Positions 44,804 to 52,382 of a DNA stretch of 64,000 nucleotides are shown one piece after another. Position numbers and translations under genes: made by a program. The first letter of the stretch is position 1. Each line of letters begins with the position of its first letter. The stretch spans positions 1 through 64,000 of the forward strand of contig CALEPS010000167.1 in NCBI GenBank assembly GCA_937910305.1, written 5' to 3'. The notes beneath the pieces were generated by a model, which was not told where the DNA came from, searched no databases, and saw nothing but the letters and a program-made list of their open reading frames with translations. This DNA comes from an uncultured Bacteroidales bacterium (GTDB taxonomy: Bacteria > Bacteroidota > Bacteroidia > Bacteroidales > Paludibacteraceae).

Positions 44804-45230
44804 GAAAGTCTCTCACGGCTCAAAGGTTGATAGTCTCCCTCTATGTAGATAGTCCGAAAGTCCCTCTTTGGTCTATATGGCGAAAGTCTCCTTCGCACCA
44901 AATAAGCCAAAAGTCTGCCACCTAATCGGGCAAGGCTGATAGTCCCTTACCGCTCTGCATACATCGGAGGTCTATCATTGCGCCCATACCTCAAAGGTCG
45001 CCAATTGAGCGCGTGCGCCTTGCAAGTCTCTTACCTAATCGGGCAAGGCTGATAGTCCCTTACCACTCTGCGTACATCGGAGGTCTATCATTGCGCCCAT
45101 ACCTCAAAGGTCACCTATTGAGCGCGTGCGCCTTGCAAGTCTCTTACCTAATCGGGAGAGGTCGAAAGTCTCTTAATACACCGCGCGCACATCGAAAGTC
45201 CTTTAGTAGCCGCGTGCCTTTAAGGTCTCC
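44804..45230. repeat. Phased array of AAGTC-type motifs with 113-bp higher-order repeat
   Basis: The trinucleotide GTC within (A/T)A(A/G)GTC(T/C) recurs at 44808, 44833, 44860, 44886, 44913, 44942, 44970, 44997, 45026, 45055, 45083, 45110, 45139, 45168, 45198 and 45225, with steps of 25-30 bp. The intervening 20 or so bases differ, except that a 113-bp block of four steps starting CCTAATCGGGCAAGGCTGAT (44921, 45034) is duplicated and begins a third time at 45147. No protein-coding pattern is evident, since the step is not a multiple of 3. Function unknown. Confidence 0.9.
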
Positions 45231-45244
45231 CACCTAAACAACGA

Positions 45245-45278
45245 ACCGCCCACCTGCGGCAAAGCCGAGAGGGGCGGT
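45245..45278. terminator. GC-rich hairpin after the lysis genes
   Basis: ACCGCCC / GGGCGGT outer stem with inner CGGC-AAA-GCCG. Between it and the spanin-like gene (45279-45351) lie TGCAC-rich palindromic stretches and no gene. Confidence 0.6.
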
Positions 45279-45351
45279 AGTGAGCCTAATGCACGTGTTT
45301 AAGTGCTATGCACCTATGCACATGCGTAGGCGAGCCTTGGGGAAAGTTCGC

Positions 45352-45918
45352 TCAAATGATATGCTTTTTGTGCAGCCATAAGTAGCCGAAAATAGCACCA
45401 ATTATGAGGAGCGTAATCCCCAATCCCAACACAATGAACACCCAAGTTAAATTGGGAAGTTCAGCTCCACCAATGACCTCTTTAGAGTCATTAGTGGATG
45501 TGTGGGACTGTGAATTGCTCCGTGTGCTATCGGTCACGTTGGTCTGCGAAAAGCATTTTGAGCCTTGCTTTTCCTCTTTGTTGATACGCGGCGAATGTAT
45601 GGTAATTCGCGCTTTGGGCGCAGGTTTAGCCGTCGCCGGTTGAACCTGTGCCCTCTGCTCCGGTGCAAGCGAGTCAGCCTGCGCCGGTGCAGAAACAGGA
45701 GAATCACCATACAGCTCTATGCAAATACTATCCGCAGACGCGGAGAGATTTGATATAAGGCTATCCAAACGATTCGTGGTAGCCTGCTCATGGTGCGTGG
45801 ACTGGGAATTTTGCTGCTCCGTGACATCAGATGTGAGGTTACGGGTAGTGTGGCATGCGCACAGCAGCATAGCACCCATGAACATCAATAAGCGGAAGGA
45901 TCTGCAGATAGTTTTCAT
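45352..45918 (-). CDS. Spanin/Rz-like lipoprotein of the lysis cassette
   Basis: A 188-residue protein with a lipobox LCAC (Cys22), a long Ser/Gln/Thr-rich hydrophilic middle and one membrane helix near 159-180 (LTWVFIVLGLGITLLIIGAI) with a short basic tail. It starts inside the amidase gene (4-bp overlap), after holin and amidase. A lipid anchor plus an inner-membrane helix would allow bridging of both membranes, as unimolecular spanins do. This is inferred from layout rather than homology. Confidence 0.65.
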   Translation of the reverse strand: MKTICRSFRLLMFMGAMLLCACHTTRNLTSDVTEQQNSQSTHHEQATTNRLDSLISNLSASADSICIELYGDSPVSAPAQADSLAPEQRAQVQPATAKPAPKARITIHSPRINKEEKQGSKCFSQTNVTDSTRSNSQSHTSTNDSKEVIGGAELPNLTWVFIVLGLGITLLIIGAIFGYLWLHKKHII

Positions 45919-46322
45919 AGCGAAGCGTATTCGTTCGTTGCATCAAAGCATGGGCATGCCTTTTGCGCGAAATCTCTGTGTCCGTGAATTGTGGCGTTGG
46001 GGAACTGCTCTTTGAGCCTTTTAAGCAGAACAAGCAAAGCCTGTTTCTGCGCCTCGTTTCGAGTATCGGCAGGCTTGCCGTCGGCAGCCACGCCGCCTGC
46101 GTAGCACACTCCAATGCTGTTGGCATTGTGTCCTGTACAATGGGCGCCAACTTCCTCGATTGGCCGCCCTTCCTGAATTTCTCCGGCGAGGGTAATGAGG
46201 AAATGATAACCGATTGTCTTCCAACCAAGTTGGCGATGCCAACGAGTGATGTCCGCTACAGTAACGACTTGATCCGGGAATGTAGCGGAGCAATGTACAA
46301 TAATTTCATTGATCGTTCTCAT
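45915..46322 (-). CDS. N-acetylmuramoyl-L-alanine amidase (endolysin)
   Basis: The 135-residue Amidase_2 enzyme cleaves the peptide from peptidoglycan at lysis. Zinc ligands and fold are visible: EIIVHCSATF with His10, TIGYHFLITLAGEIQEGRP, GAHCTGHNANSIGVCYAGG and HGHRDFAQKACPCFD with the late His and Cys. It has no signal peptide, so it needs the holin, whose gene overlaps it by 17 bp. Confidence 0.93.
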   Translation of the reverse strand: MRTINEIIVHCSATFPDQVVTVADITRWHRQLGWKTIGYHFLITLAGEIQEGRPIEEVGAHCTGHNANSIGVCYAGGVAADGKPADTRNEAQKQALLVLLKRLKEQFPNATIHGHRDFAQKACPCFDATNEYASL

Positions 46323-46548
46323 CTTTTGAGTGGGTTTTGAATTTGTAATTATAATCTATTCCTAAAACTGCGCCGGCAAATGTGAGAATTTCACCAAATG
46401 CGGCGAGGACTGAAGGGTGTATTTCGCCTGTGGGCGGTACGGCGAAAGCGACAATAATGAGGACACATCCGAAGATGGCCATTGAGACAGCTACGATGAG
46501 TTGGAGCGTGAGACGCTTTTCATCTTTGGATTTTGAAGATTTATTCAT
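46306..46548 (-). CDS. Holin-like membrane protein
   Basis: An 80-residue protein with a charged N-terminus, two membrane helices (about 14-36 LQLIVAVSMAIFGCVLIIVA and 46-63 VLAAFGEILTFAGAVLGIDY) and a charged tail. Size, topology and place before the amidase gene fit a class II-type holin. Confidence 0.75.
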   Translation of the reverse strand: MNKSSKSKDEKRLTLQLIVAVSMAIFGCVLIIVAFAVPPTGEIHPSVLAAFGEILTFAGAVLGIDYNYKFKTHSKDENDQ

Positions 46549-46549
46549 A

Positions 46550-47149
46550 TCAAGAAGATTTTAGATAGGCGTGGATGTTTATGCGCGAGTTTTCGGAAAC
46601 AATGGACTCATTGCTTCCTGAGGCGTAGGCTGTGAGGTGCAACGATTCTCCTGCACGCATGTAGCAGGAATAATTTATAGGGACATTAAAAATTTGCGTT
46701 GTGCCGGTGAAGTGCGTAGCCATTACGCAATCGGCATAGCGTTCCCCATCGGAATCAAACTTGAACCAGCGCAGGACGCGGTCGGAGGTGTAAGAACCTG
46801 CAGGCTGAAGGTTTACCTGCCCTGTGATTTGCACGATGCAATCCCTTTTGGCTTTGATGATAGGATTGCCCACTTCCGTGCTGATTTGCAGCAAGGCGCG
46901 TAGTGTGTCGTAATCAACCCCTGCCGGGCTGATTACAAGTTCCGTTTCGGTAGCACCAGGCACACGAGCACCTTGGAGCGAAGCGAAGCAAAATTCTCCG
47001 TCGCGCGCGGCTGTTTGGGCTGCCTCTACGTTGCCAATTTCATCGACCATCTGCTGAAGGACATTGCCGAGGATTTCCGGCGTGATGGAATTAGCCTCTG
47101 TCTGGGAGCGTAAATTAGTGATTAACGCTGTAAGTGTTTGCTGTGACAT
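46550..47149 (-). CDS. Phage virion protein, probable tail fibre/appendage
   Basis: The 199-residue protein begins with a helical segment seen in Bacteroidetes phage appendage proteins (QTEANSITPEILGNVLQQMV), followed by beta-rich sequence (IVQITGQVNLQPAGSYTSDR, FNVPINYSCYMRAGESLHLT). It is the first gene after a phage-type promoter (47176-47212) and precedes the lysis genes by 1 bp. Function is inferred from position and composition. Confidence 0.6.
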   Translation of the reverse strand: MSQQTLTALITNLRSQTEANSITPEILGNVLQQMVDEIGNVEAAQTAARDGEFCFASLQGARVPGATETELVISPAGVDYDTLRALLQISTEVGNPIIKAKRDCIVQITGQVNLQPAGSYTSDRVLRWFKFDSDGERYADCVMATHFTGTTQIFNVPINYSCYMRAGESLHLTAYASGSNESIVSENSRINIHAYLKSS

Positions 47150-47175
47150 AATCTATATTTTTTCGGTTTGATATG

Positions 47176-47212
47176 CAAAGGTACTGCGCATTGAGCGGTG
47201 GCGAAAAGACAC
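47176..47212 (-). promoter_or_regulatory. Phage structural promoter, copy 2
   Basis: Minus-strand GTGTCTTTTCGC (47212-47201), 17 bp, TACCTTTG (47183-47176). It touches the stop codon of the preceding gene. Confidence 0.85.
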
Positions 47213-47634
47213 TACATGTGTTGGCGCATGGACGCAAAGGCATCGGCTATGATACCTTGGAACTCCATACCAAGGTTGTCCGCGAAAAACTCCTTGATAT
47301 TCATTACCGAGGCAAAGTATTTCTTTGAAAACCACGGGCGGCGTTGGCGAACTTTCTTGCGCCCTATGTCGCCCGAATTGCCCCGGGGAGTTTCGCAGCC
47401 GACACCATAGTCCTGCCAAAGGCCATACTCCAAAAACTCCTGTGAGAGCTGCACCTCATAGAACCTGCTATCATGCCGGGTGGAAAGCGATATGGGAGAG
47501 TTCAAGAGGGCATCGGTATCGCGCACATCGAGAAGTGTGATGCGCTCTTTCCAAATATCAATCATAGTGCGATTGAAGGCGAGAACGTATTTTTCACGAG
47601 CCTCTTGCGCCTGTTGTTCGGTAACATTCTCCAT
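47212..47634 (-). CDS. Phage protein of unknown function (tail region)
   Basis: A 140-residue soluble protein with an N-terminal helix (TEQQAQEAREKYVLAFNRTM), a beta-rich middle (RHDSRFYEVQLSQEFLEYG) and a basic stretch RKKVRQRRPWFSKKYF. It starts 4 bp after the 47638 gene. Position between tail proteins suggests a tail-completion or adaptor function, but nothing in the sequence proves it. Confidence 0.6.
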   Translation of the reverse strand: MENVTEQQAQEAREKYVLAFNRTMIDIWKERITLLDVRDTDALLNSPISLSTRHDSRFYEVQLSQEFLEYGLWQDYGVGCETPRGNSGDIGRKKVRQRRPWFSKKYFASVMNIKEFFADNLGMEFQGIIADAFASMRQHM

Positions 47635-47637
47635 GGA

Positions 47638-48756
47638 CTATAGGAATTGGGGTGTAAACTGCTCCGAGAATACTCCGGCGGTGATATAGGAGAGGTTTAT
47701 ATATGACCGCTTGTCGGCATATTTCCAAGTAAAACGAAAAGCATTGACCGCTCCGGGGGCATCATCGATTTCGTAATCATAATCGACAATGAGGATTTGG
47801 GGAAGATCTTCTACCGCTGTTCCGGCGATGTCCCTGATGCGGATTTCCGGCGAGGTTACCAATTGCTCAAACCAGCGCGCATGAGAGAGCAGGAGCGAAG
47901 CGGTCTGCACCTCGAATGTGCGCGTGTGTTGAATATCATAAGGGATAAATGTATCGCCACAAAGGGCCATAGATGAATCTGATTCGACCTTGGACTTTTG
48001 GCTTGCCGGGATAATAGCCAATTCCCAAGCATAGAATGCATTGCGGAAGTAGAATTGGCGTTGAGAGTGCCGACGATCCACAAAGAATGTGGTTCGGCGG
48101 TCGCCAATAGAAACAGAGAACGAGACAACAGAAAATTTCCCATGTGAGCTGCCAACCAGACTGATGACAGTAGAAAGTGAGATATTAAAACTCATTACTC
48201 CCCATCCGGATGAACGCGCCCTTGTGTATGCCGTGACTGTTTGAGTTTGCCCGTTCTCTAACAAGATAATAATACGATATGTGTACGTAACTGTACGATA
48301 GAAGCCGGGGGTGTTAAATTCCTCTCGGAAGGGCAGATAGTAATAGAGAGGCACTTTAGCGTCGGGCGTGATGAAGCGTTGATAGACGGATGTGAGGAAA
48401 TGACGCTCCACCATTTCGGAAGCAGAAAGTCCTTGCGGAATTGATTTGCAGAACACGATAGTCATATCGTGGCGGAGAGATTCTGTTGGAGACTCGACGA
48501 AGAAGCAGAAGTCCGCTGCGCAAATCTGCTGAACTTGCAAATAGTTCTCCAAAATGGTGTGGATGTCGAGAATGGACACGACACCGTTCACAGCATAATA
48601 ACGCGAGGAAAAGATAACAGAAAAACCATCGAACCTGTCATGGCTCAGGCGACCGATTGCAAAATCAACGTAAGTTGATGTGGTGGAGATGTTCACATCC
48701 GGAATTTCGGAAGTGAAATATGCGCTGTCTAACTGGGTTGTAAAAGATAAAGCCAT
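47638..48756 (-). CDS. Phage structural protein, probably tail
   Basis: A 372-residue beta-rich protein with many aromatic and Ser/Thr residues (VSILDIHTILENYLQVQQIC, VPLYYYLPFREEFNTPGFYR, ISLVGSSHGKFSVVSFSVSI). It is the first gene after a phage-type promoter and just downstream of a terminator, so it opens a new transcription unit. I know no named domain. A distal tail or baseplate-like protein is most likely from position. Confidence 0.6.
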   Translation of the reverse strand: MALSFTTQLDSAYFTSEIPDVNISTTSTYVDFAIGRLSHDRFDGFSVIFSSRYYAVNGVVSILDIHTILENYLQVQQICAADFCFFVESPTESLRHDMTIVFCKSIPQGLSASEMVERHFLTSVYQRFITPDAKVPLYYYLPFREEFNTPGFYRTVTYTYRIIILLENGQTQTVTAYTRARSSGWGVMSFNISLSTVISLVGSSHGKFSVVSFSVSIGDRRTTFFVDRRHSQRQFYFRNAFYAWELAIIPASQKSKVESDSSMALCGDTFIPYDIQHTRTFEVQTASLLLSHARWFEQLVTSPEIRIRDIAGTAVEDLPQILIVDYDYEIDDAPGAVNAFRFTWKYADKRSYINLSYITAGVFSEQFTPQFL

Positions 48757-48775
48757 ACCTTTGCTAATTTTTGTG

Positions 48776-48812
48776 CAAAGATATGGCTAAATGTGCGGTG
48801 GCGAAAAGACAC
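48776..48812 (-). promoter_or_regulatory. Phage structural promoter, copy 3
   Basis: Minus-strand GTGTCTTTTCGC (48812-48801), 17 bp, TATCTTTG (48783-48776), directly after the terminator at 48813-48843. Confidence 0.85.
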
Positions 48813-48843
48813 AAAAACGCCCCGTCGTAATTGACGAGGCGCA
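48813..48843 (-). terminator. Terminator of the terminase/cargo transcript
   Basis: Minus-strand GCCTCGTC / GACGGGGC hairpin with a 6-nt loop followed by GTTTTTG, placed just before promoter copy 3. Confidence 0.8.
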
Positions 48844-48847
48844 GTAA

Positions 48848-49030
48848 TCAGGAGGGCATTGGGTTTGACATTTCCAGCTCGTTGAGCAGTTGTCTCAACT
48901 CCTGCTCTGTAGCTGCACAATAACGTGCGATAATGTCGCAACGGTTCTGAACTCGCAAAGCGTCACGCTTGGCTTTCTCCAAAGTGGCGAGCAACTCGCG
49001 CACTGTCGTTTGGGCATCCTTTACTCTGCT
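48848..49030 (-). pseudogene. C-terminal fragment of a phage coiled-coil protein
   Basis: About 60 codons read as a good coiled coil (RVKDAQTTVRELLATLEKAK, AATEQELRQLLNELEMSN) and end just before the phage terminator. Upstream the same frame (open to 49147) runs through an A/T tract and a terminator hairpin, so the true 5' part is missing. The break at about 49030 marks the left edge of the cargo block between this gene and the large terminase gene. Confidence 0.5.
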
Positions 49031-49083
49031 TCGAGGAGTACCCCAAGAAAAAATTTTTTCATGTTTAAAATGTTTATATAAAG

Positions 49084-49117
49084 AAACAGACACCAACCAT
49101 TGTGGTGGTGCCTGTTT
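49084..49117 (-). terminator. Terminator of the surface-protein gene
   Basis: Minus-strand AAACAGGCACCA / TGGTGTCTGTTT (one G-U pair) followed by CTTT. Confidence 0.7.
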
Positions 49118-49163
49118 ACTTGTTACGTTGCTCTTTGGGATAGCCAATTGAGCAAATATAGTT

Positions 49164-51146
49164 CTATTTAACTCTCACGCCGGTAGCGTTATATACCTTG
49201 CCATCAGGGCGGATGATGTAGAGCATACCCTCGTGCAGGATCTTCACGGCAGACGGAGCGTCGGGACGGGTGAAGATTTCCTCGATACCGGTTCCGCCGC
49301 CCGGGAAGCGTTCTTCGGTGCTGAACTGTGCGGTGTAGTCCGCGTCAGCGGTGGCGGCGGCTATCTCCGGCTCCCAGCCCTTGAAGGCGTAGGTGTAGTC
49401 CTCGTCCTCTGCGCGGACGGGTGTCTCGCCGCTATAGACCGGCGTGCTGTTATACTCCCATTCGGAGCTCTGCAGCACCGTGCCGTCCCAGTTGAGGAAA
49501 CGGACGGTGTAGGTACGCGGGCTCTCCGCAAAGACGGCATCGAAGGTTACATCCCCGATGATGGTCTCCACTTCCGGTGTCCAGTGGTCAAAGGTATATA
49601 CAACGGCGTCTGTCGGTTCCTTGACAGGAGTGCCGTGCGGATAGTAGATGCTGCTTGCGTTAAAGCCGTGAACGACCTGTATGGTATAGGTCACAACCCC
49701 TTCCACGCGATAAGTGACGGTATAAACCGCCTCGGTAAAGACAGCCTCCACGGTCATGTCCGCCGTGACATGCGTCAGGTCCACATCATCGCCGGTAACA
49801 TAGTCTCTCCATTTGACGAAGGTATAGCCATCCCGTGTGGCTGTTACGCCTTGTGCCGCCTCGCCTTCTGCCACTTGCTCCGTGCCTAACTCTGTGCCGT
49901 CCCAGTTAAGGTAGGTGACGGTATAGGTCTTGGTTTCGCCGGTGGCTACAATTTCGACATAATATCCCCAATTCCCGTTTGCGTTGACTATAGCTTTTTT
50001 AGAAGTATCGTAATATCCGCCTTGGGGAGTTTTGATATAGCAATCAGTCAAAGTAAACGTATCGAATCCAAAAATCCCTTGGTTAGTAGTAAGAGAAGAA
50101 TTAGTGACATGCATCTCTCCATCATCTGCGAGAATAATGCCTTCAACTGTTAGCGTAGAATTAACAACATTCAAATTTGCGGTACTCATATCACTAAAAT
50201 AAACACCTCCATTGAAAGACAGACGAGCATCCACAATATTCAAGTTCAAGTCGCTGTCAACATAAATAGCATCAACACCGTCGGCTTCGCTCTCCGGAAC
50301 TCTGGTTGCTAAAACAGTTAGCAGTGCAGAGCCGGTAATGGTCGTGGAGGACTTTAAATAGATAGTTTTATCATATGCAGTCAGAGTAGCAGCCGATGCA
50401 ACATTGATAGTCAATTTGTTGATCTCACTTTCAACACACGGAGTATTATTATCCGGCGCTGTGATATTACCGCTGATGGTAAGTGTTTTTGCAGATGCGT
50501 CATAACTTGCTGCACCGTCACCCAAGATGTCTGAGACATTAAGAGAAGTGACTTGAGTACCATTGATATACAGCTCATACACTTGGGGAGGATCAAACTC
50601 TGCCACTTGCGTGAATACGCTGAAGGTAGCATCGGCAGCGTAGGCAGCAGTACAACCAATTGGCACATGCAGCGTACAGACATGACTTCCGTAATGAATC
50701 TTGCTGAAAGCCATATTTCCGGGGTTGTAACTGGCAGGGTTTGTGGAATGCAGATACAAGTGCTGCAAATTGTCGCAGTAATAGAACGCTTTCTCGCCTA
50801 TGCTGGTTACGCTTGCAGGAATCGTGAAAGAGGTCAGTCCTGTGCAGTCGTTAAACGCCCAGCCTCCGATGGATGTAATGCCTGTCAGAGGGAGGGTCAC
50901 GCTCGTTACTTGGTTTGCACCCTTGAACGCATCATCGCCGATTGCGGTTACGCGGTAGATCGTAGCATTGTAGGTAACTGTTTCCGGAATAGTGATAGCT
51001 CCAGTGTACTTACCGGTTGTGGGGGCTACCACTTGCACGGTGTTGGCGGAAGTGATGCTGTAGTACAGCCCATCAACACTAAAATCCGCCGCCATGGCGC
51101 TAACACTCATCAGCACCGAGGCAATAAAAAGGAATAGTTTTCTCAT
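49164..51146 (-). CDS. Secreted surface protein: BspA-type repeats, InlB-like repeats, C-terminal sorting-like domain
   Basis: The 660-residue product has signal peptide 1-19 (SVSAMA). BspA-like leucine-rich repeats cover about 20-175 (TIPASVTSIGEKAFYYCDNL). A beta-helix-like part covers about 200-400. Listeria-Bacteroides (InlB B) repeats lie near 405-620 (VTYLNWDGTELGTEQVAEG, VRFLNWDGTVLQSSEWEYN). The end (KILHEGMLYIIRPDGKVYNA then TGVRVK) looks like the short C-terminal domain of many Bacteroidales surface proteins exported by a type IX-like route. This is a host-type adhesin lodged in the provirus. It is AT-richer in the middle and carries its own terminator. Confidence 0.8.
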   Translation of the reverse strand: MRKLFLFIASVLMSVSAMAADFSVDGLYYSITSANTVQVVAPTTGKYTGAITIPETVTYNATIYRVTAIGDDAFKGANQVTSVTLPLTGITSIGGWAFNDCTGLTSFTIPASVTSIGEKAFYYCDNLQHLYLHSTNPASYNPGNMAFSKIHYGSHVCTLHVPIGCTAAYAADATFSVFTQVAEFDPPQVYELYINGTQVTSLNVSDILGDGAASYDASAKTLTISGNITAPDNNTPCVESEINKLTINVASAATLTAYDKTIYLKSSTTITGSALLTVLATRVPESEADGVDAIYVDSDLNLNIVDARLSFNGGVYFSDMSTANLNVVNSTLTVEGIILADDGEMHVTNSSLTTNQGIFGFDTFTLTDCYIKTPQGGYYDTSKKAIVNANGNWGYYVEIVATGETKTYTVTYLNWDGTELGTEQVAEGEAAQGVTATRDGYTFVKWRDYVTGDDVDLTHVTADMTVEAVFTEAVYTVTYRVEGVVTYTIQVVHGFNASSIYYPHGTPVKEPTDAVVYTFDHWTPEVETIIGDVTFDAVFAESPRTYTVRFLNWDGTVLQSSEWEYNSTPVYSGETPVRAEDEDYTYAFKGWEPEIAAATADADYTAQFSTEERFPGGGTGIEEIFTRPDAPSAVKILHEGMLYIIRPDGKVYNATGVRVK

Positions 51147-51152
51147 ATTGTT

Positions 51153-52178
51153 TTATAGTTTAATTACTCTCATTGGATATTCTGAATTTGTACGACCTCG
51201 CCAGTTTATTCCATCACATCTACGGACGATTTTGTCGCTGTATTCCAAATAATTTCGATAGAAATATAATTCATCTAATCCTTTATTCAGGAAATCATCT
51301 TTCATCTCTCCATAGAATTTGTTTTCGTGGATATGAATGATTTTAACAGCAGGCAAATCCAAAAGTTCATTGATGCTACCTTCTAAGCGGTTATGATCGA
51401 GATACAACTCTTGAAGACTCCTCAATGATTTTCCAAATCCAATCGGTAATGCTCCACTTAACTGATTGGCTTCTAATTTGAGAATACGCAATTTTTTAAG
51501 GTTGCAAATGCTATTAGGAATCTCACCCATAAGGAAATTAAAGCAGAAACTTAATTCTTCCATATACTCTAAATCTCCTAAATTATCAGGTATTTGTGCT
51601 TTGATTTCTTTGGCATAAAATGGGGTTATAAACATGCGTCCCATATCCAAGAACTTTATACGCCAGCTAATTATTGTAACACCCGCTTGCGCACCTTGTA
51701 TTACTTGAGGACATGTAATTACACCTATTCTATTCTTCAAGGCAGTAGCAGGTTTTAACGTCCAACCGGTTTTTCGATACCAAGAACTTCCTTGTTCTCC
51801 ATTGCCATCAACAAACAGTTTATCTAAAAATTTGCGTTCATTGATTATTGCTTGGATCTGTGTATTGATAATATCCCAATCTCGCTCATTGCATCCAAGT
51901 GCCAATATGTTTGTTCGTACATCCTCCCATGATGCTGTATGCTCTAAATAAGATTCTGAGATAGCATCTGTCAAATCAACTAAAATGGTTGTGTTTGCCG
52001 GAATGGGTTCTGTTAGTAGCGGTGTCATCGAATCATAACCATTTCGATTTACATTGTTTGACACCGCGCTTGAAGCTCTGTCATATCTCCACTTTTGGAG
52101 ATTTCTTACGTAATTTTCTACCTTGTTTCCCACTGCACCATCTATAGCAGTGTGTCCTGCAATAAGTGTTCTTTTCAT
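51153..52178 (-). CDS. Leucine-rich-repeat protein without signal peptide
   Basis: A 341-residue protein (start MKRTLIAGHTAIDGAVGNKV at 52178). The first half has no family I recognise. Residues about 210-310 are leucine-rich repeats of the plant-like GxIP type: LEYMEELSFCFNFLMGEIPN, LKKLRILKLEANQLSGALP, LRSLQELYLDHNRLEGSINE. It begins 31 bp after a strong hairpin and precedes the surface-protein gene by 6 bp. Part of the cargo block. The lack of a signal peptide is odd for such repeats, unless export is by another path or it acts inside the cell. Confidence 0.65.
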   Translation of the reverse strand: MKRTLIAGHTAIDGAVGNKVENYVRNLQKWRYDRASSAVSNNVNRNGYDSMTPLLTEPIPANTTILVDLTDAISESYLEHTASWEDVRTNILALGCNERDWDIINTQIQAIINERKFLDKLFVDGNGEQGSSWYRKTGWTLKPATALKNRIGVITCPQVIQGAQAGVTIISWRIKFLDMGRMFITPFYAKEIKAQIPDNLGDLEYMEELSFCFNFLMGEIPNSICNLKKLRILKLEANQLSGALPIGFGKSLRSLQELYLDHNRLEGSINELLDLPAVKIIHIHENKFYGEMKDDFLNKGLDELYFYRNYLEYSDKIVRRCDGINWRGRTNSEYPMRVIKL

Positions 52179-52218
52179 TTCTTTATATTTTTGAGTTTTC
52201 GATTTTCTATATAACGCG

Positions 52219-52253
52219 CAAGCGGCACCTGACATAATGTCAGACACCGCTTG
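52219..52253 (-). promoter_or_regulatory. Long hairpin in the leader of the leucine-rich-repeat gene
   Basis: CAAGCGG / CCGCTTG outer stem and CTGACA-TAA-TGTCAG inner stem. It may be a terminator without T-run or a leader structure. Confidence 0.6.
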
Positions 52254-52320
52254 TAATCATTACTGTGCTGCTAATGGCGTGGTGCTCACGACATGCTTGC
52301 CGATGCGGAGCGTGCGAATA

Positions 52321-52329
52321 CCCCCCCCC
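52321..52329. repeat. Nine-base C/G homopolymer tract
   Basis: Nine C on the plus strand (nine G on the minus strand). It lies within a 31-codon open stretch (minus strand, about 52353-52261) reading MGGGIRTLRIGKHVVSTTPL, which resembles the end of a surface protein. Such tracts change length readily. Confidence 0.8.
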
Positions 52330-52382
52330 ATGTCAGAGAGGTAACAGTTCGCTGATTATATTTGAACAAATTTAGCATATCC

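Noticed and set aside
44804..45230. CRISPR array
   Set aside because: The repeated part is only about 8 bp and degenerate, there is no leader and no cas gene, and some spacers are duplicated in blocks.
45013..45237. Short plus-strand reading frames across the phased array
   Set aside because: The 28-bp step does not keep frame, no ribosome or promoter signal is seen, and phage genes here all use the other strand.
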